From Uliginosibacterium gangwonense DSM 18521 (lineage in GTDB: Bacteria > Pseudomonadota > Gammaproteobacteria > Burkholderiales > Rhodocyclaceae): a stretch of 64,000 nt of DNA. The stretch lies in contig NZ_KB892842.1 in NCBI RefSeq assembly GCF_000373965.1, forward strand, positions 1-64,000, in the 5' to 3' direction. This document shows positions 24,366-31,840 of this stretch, in pieces. The first letter of the stretch is position 1. Each line of letters opens with the position of its first letter. The notes under the pieces are model-generated. The model did not search any database, had not been told where the DNA came from, and saw nothing but the letters and a program-made list of their open reading frames with translations. The position numbers and the translations under genes are program-made.

Positions 24366-25409
24366 ATGAGCCACGCTTTGCATCATTGGAAACACATGGA
24401 CGAACGACTTGCACAACTGATTTCTGATTACCAACGAGCCGTTGGCACGGCTGTTTTATTAATGTCAGAATCTGGCTTCAAAATCCCATCAAACATAGAT
24501 GACTTTCTTAACCTGGACATCCCCGCTCAGGGAGAACTGAACGGAGGTATCACATATATCAAACATGGTTACGGCTGTTGGGTAAATCTGCCAGAAGGTG
24601 AGGTGGACTTTGATTTAGGCCCGCTGTGCGAGATTGATGGATTTGACGAATGGCGTTTGTGGAATTTTTGCTCCGAGCGGTTGAACAAATATGCATTTGA
24701 CACGCAGCAAGTGCTCGCGGATTGCATTAGAGATGCCCTCAATGAGAAGACGCTTGCAGCTTCCTCTCACGACCTCTACTACGTGGTTGACTCGGTCAAT
24801 AAATTGGGTCAAGAAGCTTCCCGTATCTTGACGGCAGGGTGTGCACTTCCCCATTGGACCCGAGACTGCGTACTGACTCTTTACTCTCAGTGCTTTTGTT
24901 CTGCAGACCTAATGCTGGAGCTCCATGACGCAATTCTTCGTCGCTTGATAAAAGATCAGAAGCTCAGCCAAACCAACAAAATGAAGTTCCGTGTGTATCT
25001 CCATTCCTGGATCGGATATCTACACTCGACAGTTAAAGGGTTTGAGGTTGTGGGAATGCGGAATCTTTTGCAAAATAAGCGTCCTTCGAGCTTCCTGAAG
25101 TTGATCTCCATGAGCGATAAGCTCGGCAAGCTAAAGAAGCTGCATTGCAACGACTTGCGAGATTTGCGCAACGAGGTTTTCCACCTTCGGACCAGTGAAG
25201 AGACATTTAGGCGATTTTTCGATGATGACGGAAAGCGGATGGAATGGGCTAGAGAGCTTCATGCTGCGTTTGCTGCCTTCTTTTCGGACTACAGGGTTCT
25301 CGCTGAAGAGCATTATTTGCTCAACGGGCGCTCTGGTGAGAGTCAAATATGGCAAGCTGGCGAACGGCGCCGAAAGCAGAAGGCCGATAAAGCCGAGATG
25401 AAACGGTAG
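24366..25409 (+). CDS. HEPN-motif protein of unknown function
   Basis: This protein of about 347 residues has an unclear start (24366 or 24396). An N-terminal alpha/beta region (GGITYIKHGYGCWVNLPEGEVDFDLG) resembles small polymorphic or immunity-type domains. The C-terminal half is helical, with LRDLRNEVFHLRTSEETFRRFF, in which RNEVFH (about 268-273) matches the R-X4-H signature of HEPN nucleases. HEPN proteins are common in defence and toxin systems. It stands alone, is oppositely oriented to the element operon, and ends before a hairpin cluster. Likely cargo of the element. Confidence 0.55.
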   Translation: MSHALHHWKHMDERLAQLISDYQRAVGTAVLLMSESGFKIPSNIDDFLNLDIPAQGELNGGITYIKHGYGCWVNLPEGEVDFDLGPLCEIDGFDEWRLWNFCSERLNKYAFDTQQVLADCIRDALNEKTLAASSHDLYYVVDSVNKLGQEASRILTAGCALPHWTRDCVLTLYSQCFCSADLMLELHDAILRRLIKDQKLSQTNKMKFRVYLHSWIGYLHSTVKGFEVVGMRNLLQNKRPSSFLKLISMSDKLGKLKKLHCNDLRDLRNEVFHLRTSEETFRRFFDDDGKRMEWARELHAAFAAFFSDYRVLAEEHYLLNGRSGESQIWQAGERRRKQKADKAEMKR

Positions 25410-25515
25410 GGGACTTTGATCCGATTTAACCTTTTTGGATCACCTTGCTGGATCACTTGAGCATGGATCAGAAAACGGTACAACCGTAGGGCTGGCACAG
25501 GCCTTTGCGTCCTTT

Positions 25516-25675
25516 GTGGTTGGCGGACGCCAACCACGCCCCGTACCCCCGTAAAAGAAAAGGGTTTGGCCCGTCCCAGTAAGCTGTTTGCGCCCGATCC
25601 CGGTGTATTAGGGATCGGGCGCCCCTTTCAATAGGGGCCTGTCAGCCCGTAAAAGAAAGTCCGCCCACGGACTTT
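25516..25675. terminator. Cluster of hairpins between convergent genes
   Basis: Three strong stems stand out. GTGGTTGGCG / CGCCAACCAC at 25516-25537 has a two-base loop. GCGCCCGATCCC / GGGATCGGGCGC lies at 25590-25622. AAAGTCCG / CGGACTTT lies at 25656-25675. A fourth, GCCCC / GGGGC at 25621-25638, overlaps the second. CCCGTAAAAGAAA also repeats near 25548 and 25646. They lie between convergent genes, so bidirectional termination is the plain reading; an origin or transfer-type site is possible. Confidence 0.55.
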
Positions 25676-25697
25676 CCGGTGTAGGCCTTTGAGGGCC

Positions 25698-26780
25698 TTA
25701 GCCCAGGCTGAGACTCCTGAGCCAGTGCTTCAGATTCTTGATGTCTTCGAAATCCTCAAGATCGCGCTTGAACGCGCGGATACTGAGCCAGAAGTTCTCG
25801 ATGTCTTCGTCAAGCGCAGGCAAGACACGTTCTGGAGACAGATGTTCAAAAGGAGCAAACCCGTAGCGCTCTCTGAATGCAGATTCGACGTGCAGGATCT
25901 GCTGATCAAGTTCGCTCACCTGTTCCTTCAGAATCTTGTTGTAGTGCTTGAGCCGATCTTCGTTCAGGTGATTTAATGACTGCAGGTCGATATGCTCCAG
26001 CTCCAGCTCCAGTTGCAACTCCAGTAACTGCAGCAGGTTATTCTTGTTGTAGGCGTCATTGACGCGCTGCATCAGCAGCGTTTTCCGCTCGCGCTCCTGT
26101 GGATCAATCTCCCGATCTGGGTGTAGGGCACTGGCCAGTTTGCGATAGATCTCGCGGATAGAAAGACTCATCTGTGCCTGTTCTTCCTGCGCGCGCGCTT
26201 CTGCTGCAAGTTGTTTGGGTGACTTTTTCCGTGTGGCGCGATGTGCTGCCCGGGTGACGGTCTCATCCTCTTGCTGCTGGAGGTGCGCTCGTGCGCGGGC
26301 AATCAGGTCTTCTGGCGAGTTCGTGTTTAGATCCTCACCCAGATCAATGCCTAGCAGGCTCTCAAGCATAGATTTTATGCCATTGATATCGGCAGCGGCT
26401 TCGCTGTCGTAGTCCGTCTCGCTGTACCTGTTGTAGATTGCTTTCAGATTTTCATCCTGGCCGACCATCTCCCCCGCCAGACTTGTGATCACGCCAGCCA
26501 CTTTTAGGCGTTCACTTTTGGTCAGTCCTTTTTGTGGGTAAGCGCGATCCAGACAATGCACCAGTTGGATTCGCAGATTGGTCGAAATCCGTTCCAGCGG
26601 CAGGTAGTCATTGACGTAGCGCTGCTGGAAAGTGGGGGTGACGGTTTCCCAGGCACTCAGTCTCATCCGGCGCTTCTCGATTTGTTTGATCAGCGAGTTG
26701 AACGTCTTTTGTCTCTTCGACAACGCGGGGCGATTGTGATCAGGTTCAATACTGACGGACGGAGACTGGGTTCGGGTCAT
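25698..26780 (-). CDS. J-domain (DnaJ-like) protein
   Basis: This 360-residue protein has a J-domain-like segment about two-thirds along: SIREIYRKLASALHPDREID with the HPD tripeptide, followed by RERKTLLMQRVNDAYNKNNL. Upstream are a long helical region and a basic KK/RK stretch; downstream is an acidic coiled-coil tail. J domains stimulate DnaK-type ATPases, so this may be a dedicated co-chaperone; the client is unknown. The start at 26780 is favoured over a longer frame. Confidence 0.72.
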   Translation of the reverse strand: MTRTQSPSVSIEPDHNRPALSKRQKTFNSLIKQIEKRRMRLSAWETVTPTFQQRYVNDYLPLERISTNLRIQLVHCLDRAYPQKGLTKSERLKVAGVITSLAGEMVGQDENLKAIYNRYSETDYDSEAAADINGIKSMLESLLGIDLGEDLNTNSPEDLIARARAHLQQQEDETVTRAAHRATRKKSPKQLAAEARAQEEQAQMSLSIREIYRKLASALHPDREIDPQERERKTLLMQRVNDAYNKNNLLQLLELQLELELEHIDLQSLNHLNEDRLKHYNKILKEQVSELDQQILHVESAFRERYGFAPFEHLSPERVLPALDEDIENFWLSIRAFKRDLEDFEDIKNLKHWLRSLSLG

Positions 26781-26986
26781 GACGGGAAATTGCGCGCAAA
26801 GCGAAATTATTGAGCCAGTTTTAGCTGCCGCATAGTAGACCGAAAACGGCGCCTTGCACCTTTGCCTGTAGTGGACGGCATCTGCCTGATGCCTATCCTT
26901 GGTAATAATAGTAGTGGCCATGCTTGAATTGCATTTAAAATACTGTGACTATGTACAGCATTTTTAACCGCCTCAAGGATTCCTCC

Positions 26987-27295
26987 ATGTCGACCCCTAA
27001 AACCCCTTGTCACAGCGCCACGCTTGAGATCGACCAGGTGCCCTACAAAATCTTCATGTTGATTGGCGGTTCTGTTGAAACAGACTTGCCCGTGGTGATC
27101 GCCATGTGTCACGACCCGAAGAATAACCGGGCGAATCTGCGCTTTGATGTAGACCCGGCGCGGGCAGAAGAACAATTGGGGGAATTGAGTGCGGATGAAA
27201 TTTTCGAGCGCTGTCTCACACAGATGCAGACTCGGAGATTGATCCCCCACACATATACGCTGGCAAACAAGTCCTACGTGGGAATGTTTGAGTAG
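26987..27295 (+). CDS. Unknown small protein
   Basis: This 102-residue soluble protein (ATLEIDQVPYKIFMLIGGSVETDLPVVIAMC) has AAGGA about ten bases before the ATG. It is divergent from the J-domain gene. No family recognised. Confidence 0.5.
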   Translation: MSTPKTPCHSATLEIDQVPYKIFMLIGGSVETDLPVVIAMCHDPKNNRANLRFDVDPARAEEQLGELSADEIFERCLTQMQTRRLIPHTYTLANKSYVGMFE

Positions 27296-27341
27296 AGTGC
27301 TGGCGGCACTGAAAGGTCCAGCCGTCACCCATTGTTATGAG

Positions 27342-27533
27342 TCATTCCGTCCCTACCGAATGTGGCTGCTTTTCATCCAAGTGGATTACGGCCACTTTTT
27401 CCGCTTCTTGCACAAGATTTAACTCTACCAGCATATGTTCGTAGTGATCTATAACTTTCTCAAGTATGAGCGCACGTGTTTCTTCAGAGCACGGTTCTTG
27501 CAGAATTTGTATAAGGGTAGGTAGCCGTAGCAT
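27342..27533 (-). CDS. Unknown small acidic protein
   Basis: A 63-residue helical protein (LRLPTLIQILQEPCSEETRALILEKVIDHYEHM) has GAGGATGT just before the ATG at 27533. It follows another small gene by 48 bases on the same strand. No family recognised. Confidence 0.45.
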   Translation of the reverse strand: MLRLPTLIQILQEPCSEETRALILEKVIDHYEHMLVELNLVQEAEKVAVIHLDEKQPHSVGTE

Positions 27534-27581
27534 ACATCCTCGTTTTTCTAGGTTTTTGCACAGGCATGCAACCAAATCGAT

Positions 27582-27860
27582 TCAGGAGGCTTGTATCCAC
27601 GGTCCCCACCCGTGCTCATCCCGGTTGCGAACAAAAGTGGCATAACGTTCTTCGAGCCAACGATCGCCTCGGTCTTCTGATGAAGCCAGGGGGCTCACAA
27701 CCAGTTCCTGAATTACATCGTGATGTCCTGACAGAATGTATACCAATGCGCCGCCGAGCTCTTCGTACACGCCTGCGCAAACCTCATTCTCGTCTCCTTG
27801 GGATAGCTCATTCCAGATATGTGTCAATAATGCCTGATCAATTTTAATGGGCAGATGCAT
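27582..27860 (-). CDS. Unknown small protein
   Basis: A 92-residue acidic alpha/beta protein (LPIKIDQALLTHIWNELSQGDENEV, then GGALVYILSGHHDVIQELV) with GGAG eight bases before the ATG at 27860. It is probably cotranscribed with the 63-residue gene downstream. No family recognised. Confidence 0.5.
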   Translation of the reverse strand: MHLPIKIDQALLTHIWNELSQGDENEVCAGVYEELGGALVYILSGHHDVIQELVVSPLASSEDRGDRWLEERYATFVRNRDEHGWGPWIQAS

Positions 27861-27954
27861 TGTAATGACTCCATGTCGCGCGCAGGCGTACCCGTCTGGT
27901 TTGACTGTGGACGAATTGGCACGGATCACGCTTCTCCTTGCCACAAGGTATTTT

Positions 27955-28240
27955 TTAGACGATAAATCGTGCCACCCCTGTTCTCAATTGATCCGAAACC
28001 TGGACGAGTTGGTGGGCGGTCGAGGAGACGGTTGAAACCACGGTCGCGTTCTCTTCTGCCATCTGTGCAATGATCTCCACGTTTTTGGCCAACTCGATGG
28101 ATGCCGCACGCTGCTCCTGGAGTGCGGCTGAGATGTCGCCGACCGCCTCACAGACGGTGCTGGCGGCTGTGCCGATCTGTACCATGGACTCTGAGGCTTG
28201 CACTATAAAGCAAGGGTTCGGCGGTGGTTGTGAACCGCTC
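27955..28240 (-). pseudogene. Methyl-accepting chemotaxis protein, C-terminal fragment
   Basis: About 85 residues of a chemoreceptor signalling tail remain: VGDISAALQEQRAASIELAKNVEIIAQMAEENATVV to the end VARFIV. The sensor, membrane and hairpin-tip parts are missing. The break near 28215-28240 adjoins an attC-like site, so integron or related recombination may have cut it. Confidence 0.75.
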
Positions 28241-28243
28241 GTT

Positions 28244-28310
28244 GCCCAACCCATCGTTCCACCGGGCCTGCGTGAAAAGCCGTGCAGGCCGGTGAATTCA
28301 AACGTTGAAC
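28244..28310 (+). other. attC-like integron site 1
   Basis: It starts with GCCCAAC (R-Y-Y-Y-A-A-C) and ends with GTTGAAC (G-T-T-R-R-R-Y). Between them CACCGGGCCTGC and GCAGGCCGGTG form the inner arms around a short loop. This is the standard layout of a 60-70 base attC. It marks the end of a lost or truncated cassette beside the chemoreceptor fragment. Confidence 0.65.
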
Positions 28311-28687
28311 GTCCGCATCCTCATGGGCTGGCTAGCCGCATCGGGTCGATATTGAGCCTTGACGGCTTATGGGGCGTGGATGCAGGATGGAGGCCGAGTT
28401 CGGCCAACTGCTGCCGGTCGCCAGAACCACAGAAGCGCCATTCGCATGACTTGTACACTCTGAAACCTGCCGGATAGGCAACGGAAGCCCATCGGCCGTT
28501 GCGGTCATTGATGCCAACGAACTAGAATGATCACTGTCAGCCAAGAACAGACGCTCGACTGATACCCAAAAACGGACGCCCGGGGCCTCCGTTCCGAAAT
28601 CCGCAAGATGAGGTTTTTGTCGATTCTGTTAATGGTGTGCTTTTGTACAGAAGAATATCGCTAATCCAGTCTGCACACCATTCTTCG
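28311..28687. other. Gene-free stretch with dispersed repeat
   Basis: About 380 bases have no convincing gene and no trace of an integron integrase on either strand. 28336-28500 is copy 2 of the dispersed repeat (reverse orientation). AATGGTGTGC near 28632 and GCACACCATT near 28674 form an inverted pair just left of the attI-like site. Confidence 0.5.
28336..28500 (-). repeat. Dispersed intergenic repeat, copy 2
   Basis: Read on the minus strand it matches 2500-2626: the last 36 bases differ at three positions, and the earlier part shares the GGCAGGTTTCA and GACCGGCAGC-type segments. It lies in decayed sequence near the integron sites. Confidence 0.6.
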
Positions 28688-28763
28688 CTGTAAGGCGGCG
28701 CCGTGTTAGGGAGCCAGCGCTGATGTTATGTAGCAAAACCGCTCCCTATAACAAGGTGGGCAT
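28688..28763 (+). other. attI1-like integron recombination site
   Basis: GATGTTATGTAGCA followed by CCCTATAACAAGGTGGGC corresponds to the class 1 attI1 end GATGTTACGCAGCA ... CCCTAAAACAAAGTTAGGC, and the upstream GTTAGGGAGCCAGCG corresponds to GTTATGGAGCAGCAA. It lies just before a small gene that is followed by an attC-like site, as expected for a first cassette. No intI is visible nearby. Confidence 0.6.
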
Positions 28764-28770
28764 AACCGCA

Positions 28771-29235
28771 ATGGCAACCGGTGACAAAGATCCGCGACTA
28801 CTTAAAATCTGGAATCAGTCAGAGATCCCGGTTTTATATCGTCGTGGAAATGGCTCACCACTGTTAGTTCGCCTTCCGTTTTCTCCCACTAACAGAGCGT
28901 GGTTGAAGAACGACCGCCGCCGCAATCCAATTTGGCACAAACCAGAAAAGTACTGGGAAGTTCCAAAGTCGTGGTTTGAGGTGTTGATTAAAGAATCACT
29001 CGTTAAGTACAAGAAGGTCTACGTAATACAACCGTTCAATCCAATGGAGAAATGCGCTCCGGCATGTTGGAATGCGGTGGGAGCGGAATGCGAATGTTCA
29101 TGTATGGGGGCAAACCATGGATCGGGAAATCCTGCGGGGAAATGGCACGTAGTTTCTGACACCCTAGCTATTAGTTGGGGTCCCAGAAGATATTCATGCC
29201 GGCTGCTAACTCCAGTAGAGCATCATTCGCATTGA
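28771..29235 (+). CDS. Integron cassette protein, Cys-rich, unknown
   Basis: A 154-residue basic protein: KPEKYWEVPKSWFEVLIKESLVKYKKVYVIQ, then a dense Cys cluster (CAPACWNAVGAECECSCMGANHG) that could bind zinc, then AGKWHVVSDTLAISWG. Similar Cys motifs occur in uncharacterised phage and island proteins. The ATG at 28771 is just past the attI-like site; an earlier ATG inside that site is less likely. The gene ends right before an attC-like site. Confidence 0.6.
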   Translation: MATGDKDPRLLKIWNQSEIPVLYRRGNGSPLLVRLPFSPTNRAWLKNDRRRNPIWHKPEKYWEVPKSWFEVLIKESLVKYKKVYVIQPFNPMEKCAPACWNAVGAECECSCMGANHGSGNPAGKWHVVSDTLAISWGPRRYSCRLLTPVEHHSH

Positions 29236-29237
29236 TA

Positions 29238-29344
29238 GCCCCTATACCCAAAAATTCCGTCGAGAGGGATCACCCACAAGTTGCGTTCATGGGTTCCCTT
29301 CACGGCTTCGTCGCTACGGCGGTCCCCAAAATCAAACGTTAGGA
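29238..29344 (+). other. attC-like integron site 2
   Basis: It ends with GTTAGGA and shares GGTTCCCTTC, GCTTCGTCGCT and CGGCGG with the site at 29851-29946. Its 5' arm is degenerate, so the left limit is approximate. Confidence 0.6.
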
Positions 29345-29356
29345 AACAAGAAGCCA

Positions 29357-29857
29357 ATGTACCCAGTTAGTCTTGGTTATTCGACTGCCGTTGCCAGAAT
29401 TACTGCGCTGCTCCAGAACGGACACGATGCAGAGGCCCTTGTCACTTCTGTTTTTACCGCAGAAAAGACGCTACGACGCACGCTTCGGCAGCTTGTGGTT
29501 TCAGCTGGTTTCCCATCGTCAATCGCTGACAAGATTGTTGGCAACCTACGCGGCCTTGATGCAGTAAAGAATGCTTGGGAGTTGTATGACCCTAAGCATC
29601 GAAAGCTTGCCGATATCCTACAGGCACCAGATTGGAAGGTATTTAAGGAAGCCGCGGAGATGCGCAACAAGCTCGTTCACGGGGAGAAGGTTTATGCACT
29701 CGCTGTATGCAGGAAAACAGCCAATGATGTATTGGCTGCGCTTACCAATGTCAAAAGCACACTGGATACAGAGTACAACTACAGCGGCTGGACAAAAGCA
29801 CTCTCCAGAAGAACCTCTCGTCTCCATGTTGATCCAAAGGTCCGCATTGCTCCATAA
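29357..29857 (+). CDS. Integron cassette protein with HEPN motif
   Basis: This 166-residue all-helical protein has EAAEMRNKLVHGEKVY, in which RNKLVH (residues 103-108) is the R-X4-H signature of HEPN domains. The N-terminal part (VTSVFTAEKTLRRTLRQLVV) looks like the helical scaffold of RiboL-PSP/Swt1-type HEPN proteins. A role as RNase toxin or sensor is possible; no partner antitoxin lies in the cassette. The gene fills the space between two attC-like sites. Confidence 0.6.
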   Translation: MYPVSLGYSTAVARITALLQNGHDAEALVTSVFTAEKTLRRTLRQLVVSAGFPSSIADKIVGNLRGLDAVKNAWELYDPKHRKLADILQAPDWKVFKEAAEMRNKLVHGEKVYALAVCRKTANDVLAALTNVKSTLDTEYNYSGWTKALSRRTSRLHVDPKVRIAP

Positions 29858-29946
29858 CCATCAGTCGGGGACCGCCTACAAGCTGAGCTTATTGGTTCCC
29901 TTCGCAGCTTCGTCGCTCCGGCGGCCCCACACGTCAATCGTTGAAT
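29851..29946 (+). other. attC-like integron site 3
   Basis: It begins CCATAACC over the cassette stop codon and ends GTTGAAT. The inner arms TCGGGGACCGCC and GGCGGCCCC are complementary. This is the clearest attC of the array. Confidence 0.7.
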
Positions 29947-29975
29947 ATCCGTTGGACTGACTGCTAACAGTTGCA

Positions 29976-30308
29976 TCAGAGACGGTTGTCGTCGGGGAGC
30001 TGAACAGCGGCAATGGCCGACGACATGTCGGTCATTGCTGGTAGGCCTGTCGCCTCCTGAGCGACTATGTTCGAGCGGCTGAAGTTCGGCCAAAGCTGCC
30101 ATTTAACACGTCCAGTCCGAACGGCAGGTTTGTTGAACATAGCGGACACACTTTCAATGCTCAGTACCGATACCTGTCCGGAAGCTAGTCCCTTCGGTAG
30201 TGGTTGTCGGTGCTTTGCTGAATGCTCATGCGGGAATCTGAGATTCTTGTCGAAGAAGCCTGCAAATTTGTTCTTGGCCTGAGTCACATAATAGCCACAG
30301 CGTTGCAT
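29976..30308 (-). CDS. Possible small gene, unknown
   Basis: A 110-residue frame begins at 30308 behind TAAGGAGGTGA, a near-perfect ribosome site, six bases before the ATG. The product (MQRCGYYVTQAKNKFAGFFDKN start) is not recognised, and the later part looks like read-through into non-coding sequence. It may be a real start fused to decayed DNA. Confidence 0.35.
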   Translation of the reverse strand: MQRCGYYVTQAKNKFAGFFDKNLRFPHEHSAKHRQPLPKGLASGQVSVLSIESVSAMFNKPAVRTGRVKWQLWPNFSRSNIVAQEATGLPAMTDMSSAIAAVQLPDDNRL

Positions 30309-30373
30309 ATTTTTCACCTCCTTACTCCCCAGTCGCCTCCCGCGCCAGCCGAAGAGCACGATCGGTACGACCA

Positions 30374-30868
30374 CCGGCGGACGCCGCAGAGCACGAGCAG
30401 GGTGAGCTTGAGATTGGTGGTAAATAGCATGACCAGCCCGCCAATCAGAACCAGCACATTGCGTAGCGCAATCGACAGGCTTGAGCCAACGGTCTGATCA
30501 ATCAGTGTGGTGTCGGCGGTCAGGCGCGAAATCACGGCGCCGGTTCTGCCCCGCTCGAAATAAGAGGGTGGCAGGGACAAAAGGTGGTTGAAGACGCGCC
30601 GACGCAGGTCAGCGGTTACCCGCTCACTGAGCCACGAAACGTTGTAGAAACGGGTATAAATCGCCGCCGCGAGCAGCGCAATGACGCCAAACATGAGCAC
30701 CAACGCGCGGTCCAGCCAAGCCGGGTCGCCTACTGCGAATCCCTTGTCGATCACAGCGCGCAATCCTTGGCCGACACCAAGCATGGCCAGAGCGGCGACG
30801 ATCACGCGGCCTCAGTAGGGCTTGAGCAGCGCCAGCATGACGCGTGCGGGAGTATTTGAATCTGGCAT
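30374..30868 (-). pseudogene. ABC exporter (MsbA-like) membrane domain, broken
   Basis: From the ATG at 30868 the reading is MPDSNTPARVMLALLKPY, then a TGA stop, then in the same frame GRVIVAALAMLGVGQGLRAV to ERGRTGAVISRLTADTTLIDQTVGSSLSIALRNVL. This is the membrane half of an MsbA-type lipid/multidrug ABC exporter. The nucleotide-binding half is missing after about 30374. A nonsense codon and a 3' truncation make it a pseudogene. Confidence 0.78.
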
Positions 30869-31331
30869 GGGCGGGTTCCTCAGGATAGGCTGTATTATAT
30901 TCCCGCAACGCCGCTGGCTTTGGTGAGATCAATCCTTGCGCCAAAGTGCCCTTGATAAGCGCATTTCCGGTAACGGCGCAGAGCGCTTTGCCGGTCCTGG
31001 TGTTCATTTTCCTGAACGCAGTCAATGTGGGGCGTACCTCAGCACTATGGCTTCGAGGTGCCAGCAGTGATCACGTGCGGCCACTTGGAACGTGGACTTG
31101 GTTCAATCCATATTGTTCAATGTAAAAGGGGGCTGGGGCTCCAGTGCAGCGAAACAGTTGTCAAATGCTTGCATTCAGGCAACGGCCGGTCGAGTCTCCC
31201 TCAGAGCAGCCATTCAGATGACCGCTTCGCTTTGAAACCTGTTCGATAGCCAATTCACACAAGTCGGACTTTGCTGTCGTTCACTATCACTGACTTGAGC
31301 GGCGCAATAGAGAAGCTGAGCAGACTTTAGC
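30869..31331. other. Gene-free gap with dispersed repeat copy 3
   Basis: No supported gene. 31190-31243 on the minus strand matches copy 1 of the dispersed repeat (CAGGTTTCAAAGCGAAGCGG against GGGTTTCAAAGTGAAGCGG, continuing to GGAGAC). The rest shows nothing recognisable. Confidence 0.5.
31190..31243 (-). repeat. Dispersed intergenic repeat, copy 3
   Basis: About 50 bases match 2505-2560 in reverse orientation with a handful of differences. It is shorter than copies 1 and 2. Confidence 0.5.
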
Positions 31332-31709
31332 AACCTGTTCATAATCTTTTGAGCAAAAAAGCCAAATGAAGGAACTGTAAACTGGTGGTGAGTAAGCGCT
31401 CGCAGTTCTTCCACAAGCGTCGGCATTTTTCAATCCAGGCAAAGGGGCGCTCAACAATCCAACGCTTGGGCATTACCGAAAAAGTGTGTAGCTCATTGCG
31501 CTTGGCGATCTGCACTTGTGCGCCTAACAGTTCATGAATAGTTTGCGAAAAGGGCTTATCACTATAGCCTCCGTCAGCCAGAATGCAGGTAACTGCAGCA
31601 AGCTCTATGCGGTGTTTTTCTATGGCCTGAATAGCGCCTTTGCGGTCGGTCATGTCTGCCGTGGTAATGGCCAACGCATGCGGTAAACCCTGCTTATCGA
31701 CCAGACGAA
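31332..31709 (-). mobile_element. IS5-family remnant, transposase C-terminal part
   Basis: The frame gives LVDKQGLPHALAITTADMTDRKGA, ILADGGYSDKPF, PKRWIVERPFAWIEKCRRLWKNCERLL, the second Asp and the Glu region of an IS5/IS1031-like DDE transposase. The end repeat is at 31332-31346. The N-terminal half and the other end are missing; the sequence passes directly into etfB at about 31710. It is the same type and orientation as the element at the left edge. Confidence 0.85.
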
Positions 31710-31820
31710 GGGGTTGATGATCATAGCGCCACCGGTCAGATCGGCAGCACTGCCATCCGTCAGTGCACGGATCTGGACCTGCTGGCTAGGCACCCGCTTG
31801 AGCGCAACAATGATCTTCAT
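31710..31820 (-). pseudogene. etfB: Electron transfer flavoprotein beta subunit, first 37 codons
   Basis: From the ATG at 31820 the reading is MKIIVALKRVPSQQVQIRAL, then DGSAADLTGGAMIINPF, the N-terminus of EtfB. The frame then runs into IS5 sequence. Neither the rest of etfB nor etfA is found in the window. ETF carries electrons from dehydrogenases to ETF-ubiquinone oxidoreductase, encoded at 43713-45350. The gene closes the minus-strand sulfur operon, 20 bases after the DUF1847 gene. Confidence 0.8.
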
Positions 31821-31840
31821 CAGTATTGGTTTCGTGCGTT

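Noticed and set aside
28332-28544. Minus-strand open frame of 70 codons, considered as an integron integrase start
   Set aside because: No resemblance to IntI motifs; the sequence is part of the dispersed repeat.
31025-31249. Plus-strand 74-codon frame
   Set aside because: Falls in gene-free DNA with a dispersed repeat copy; no supporting evidence.
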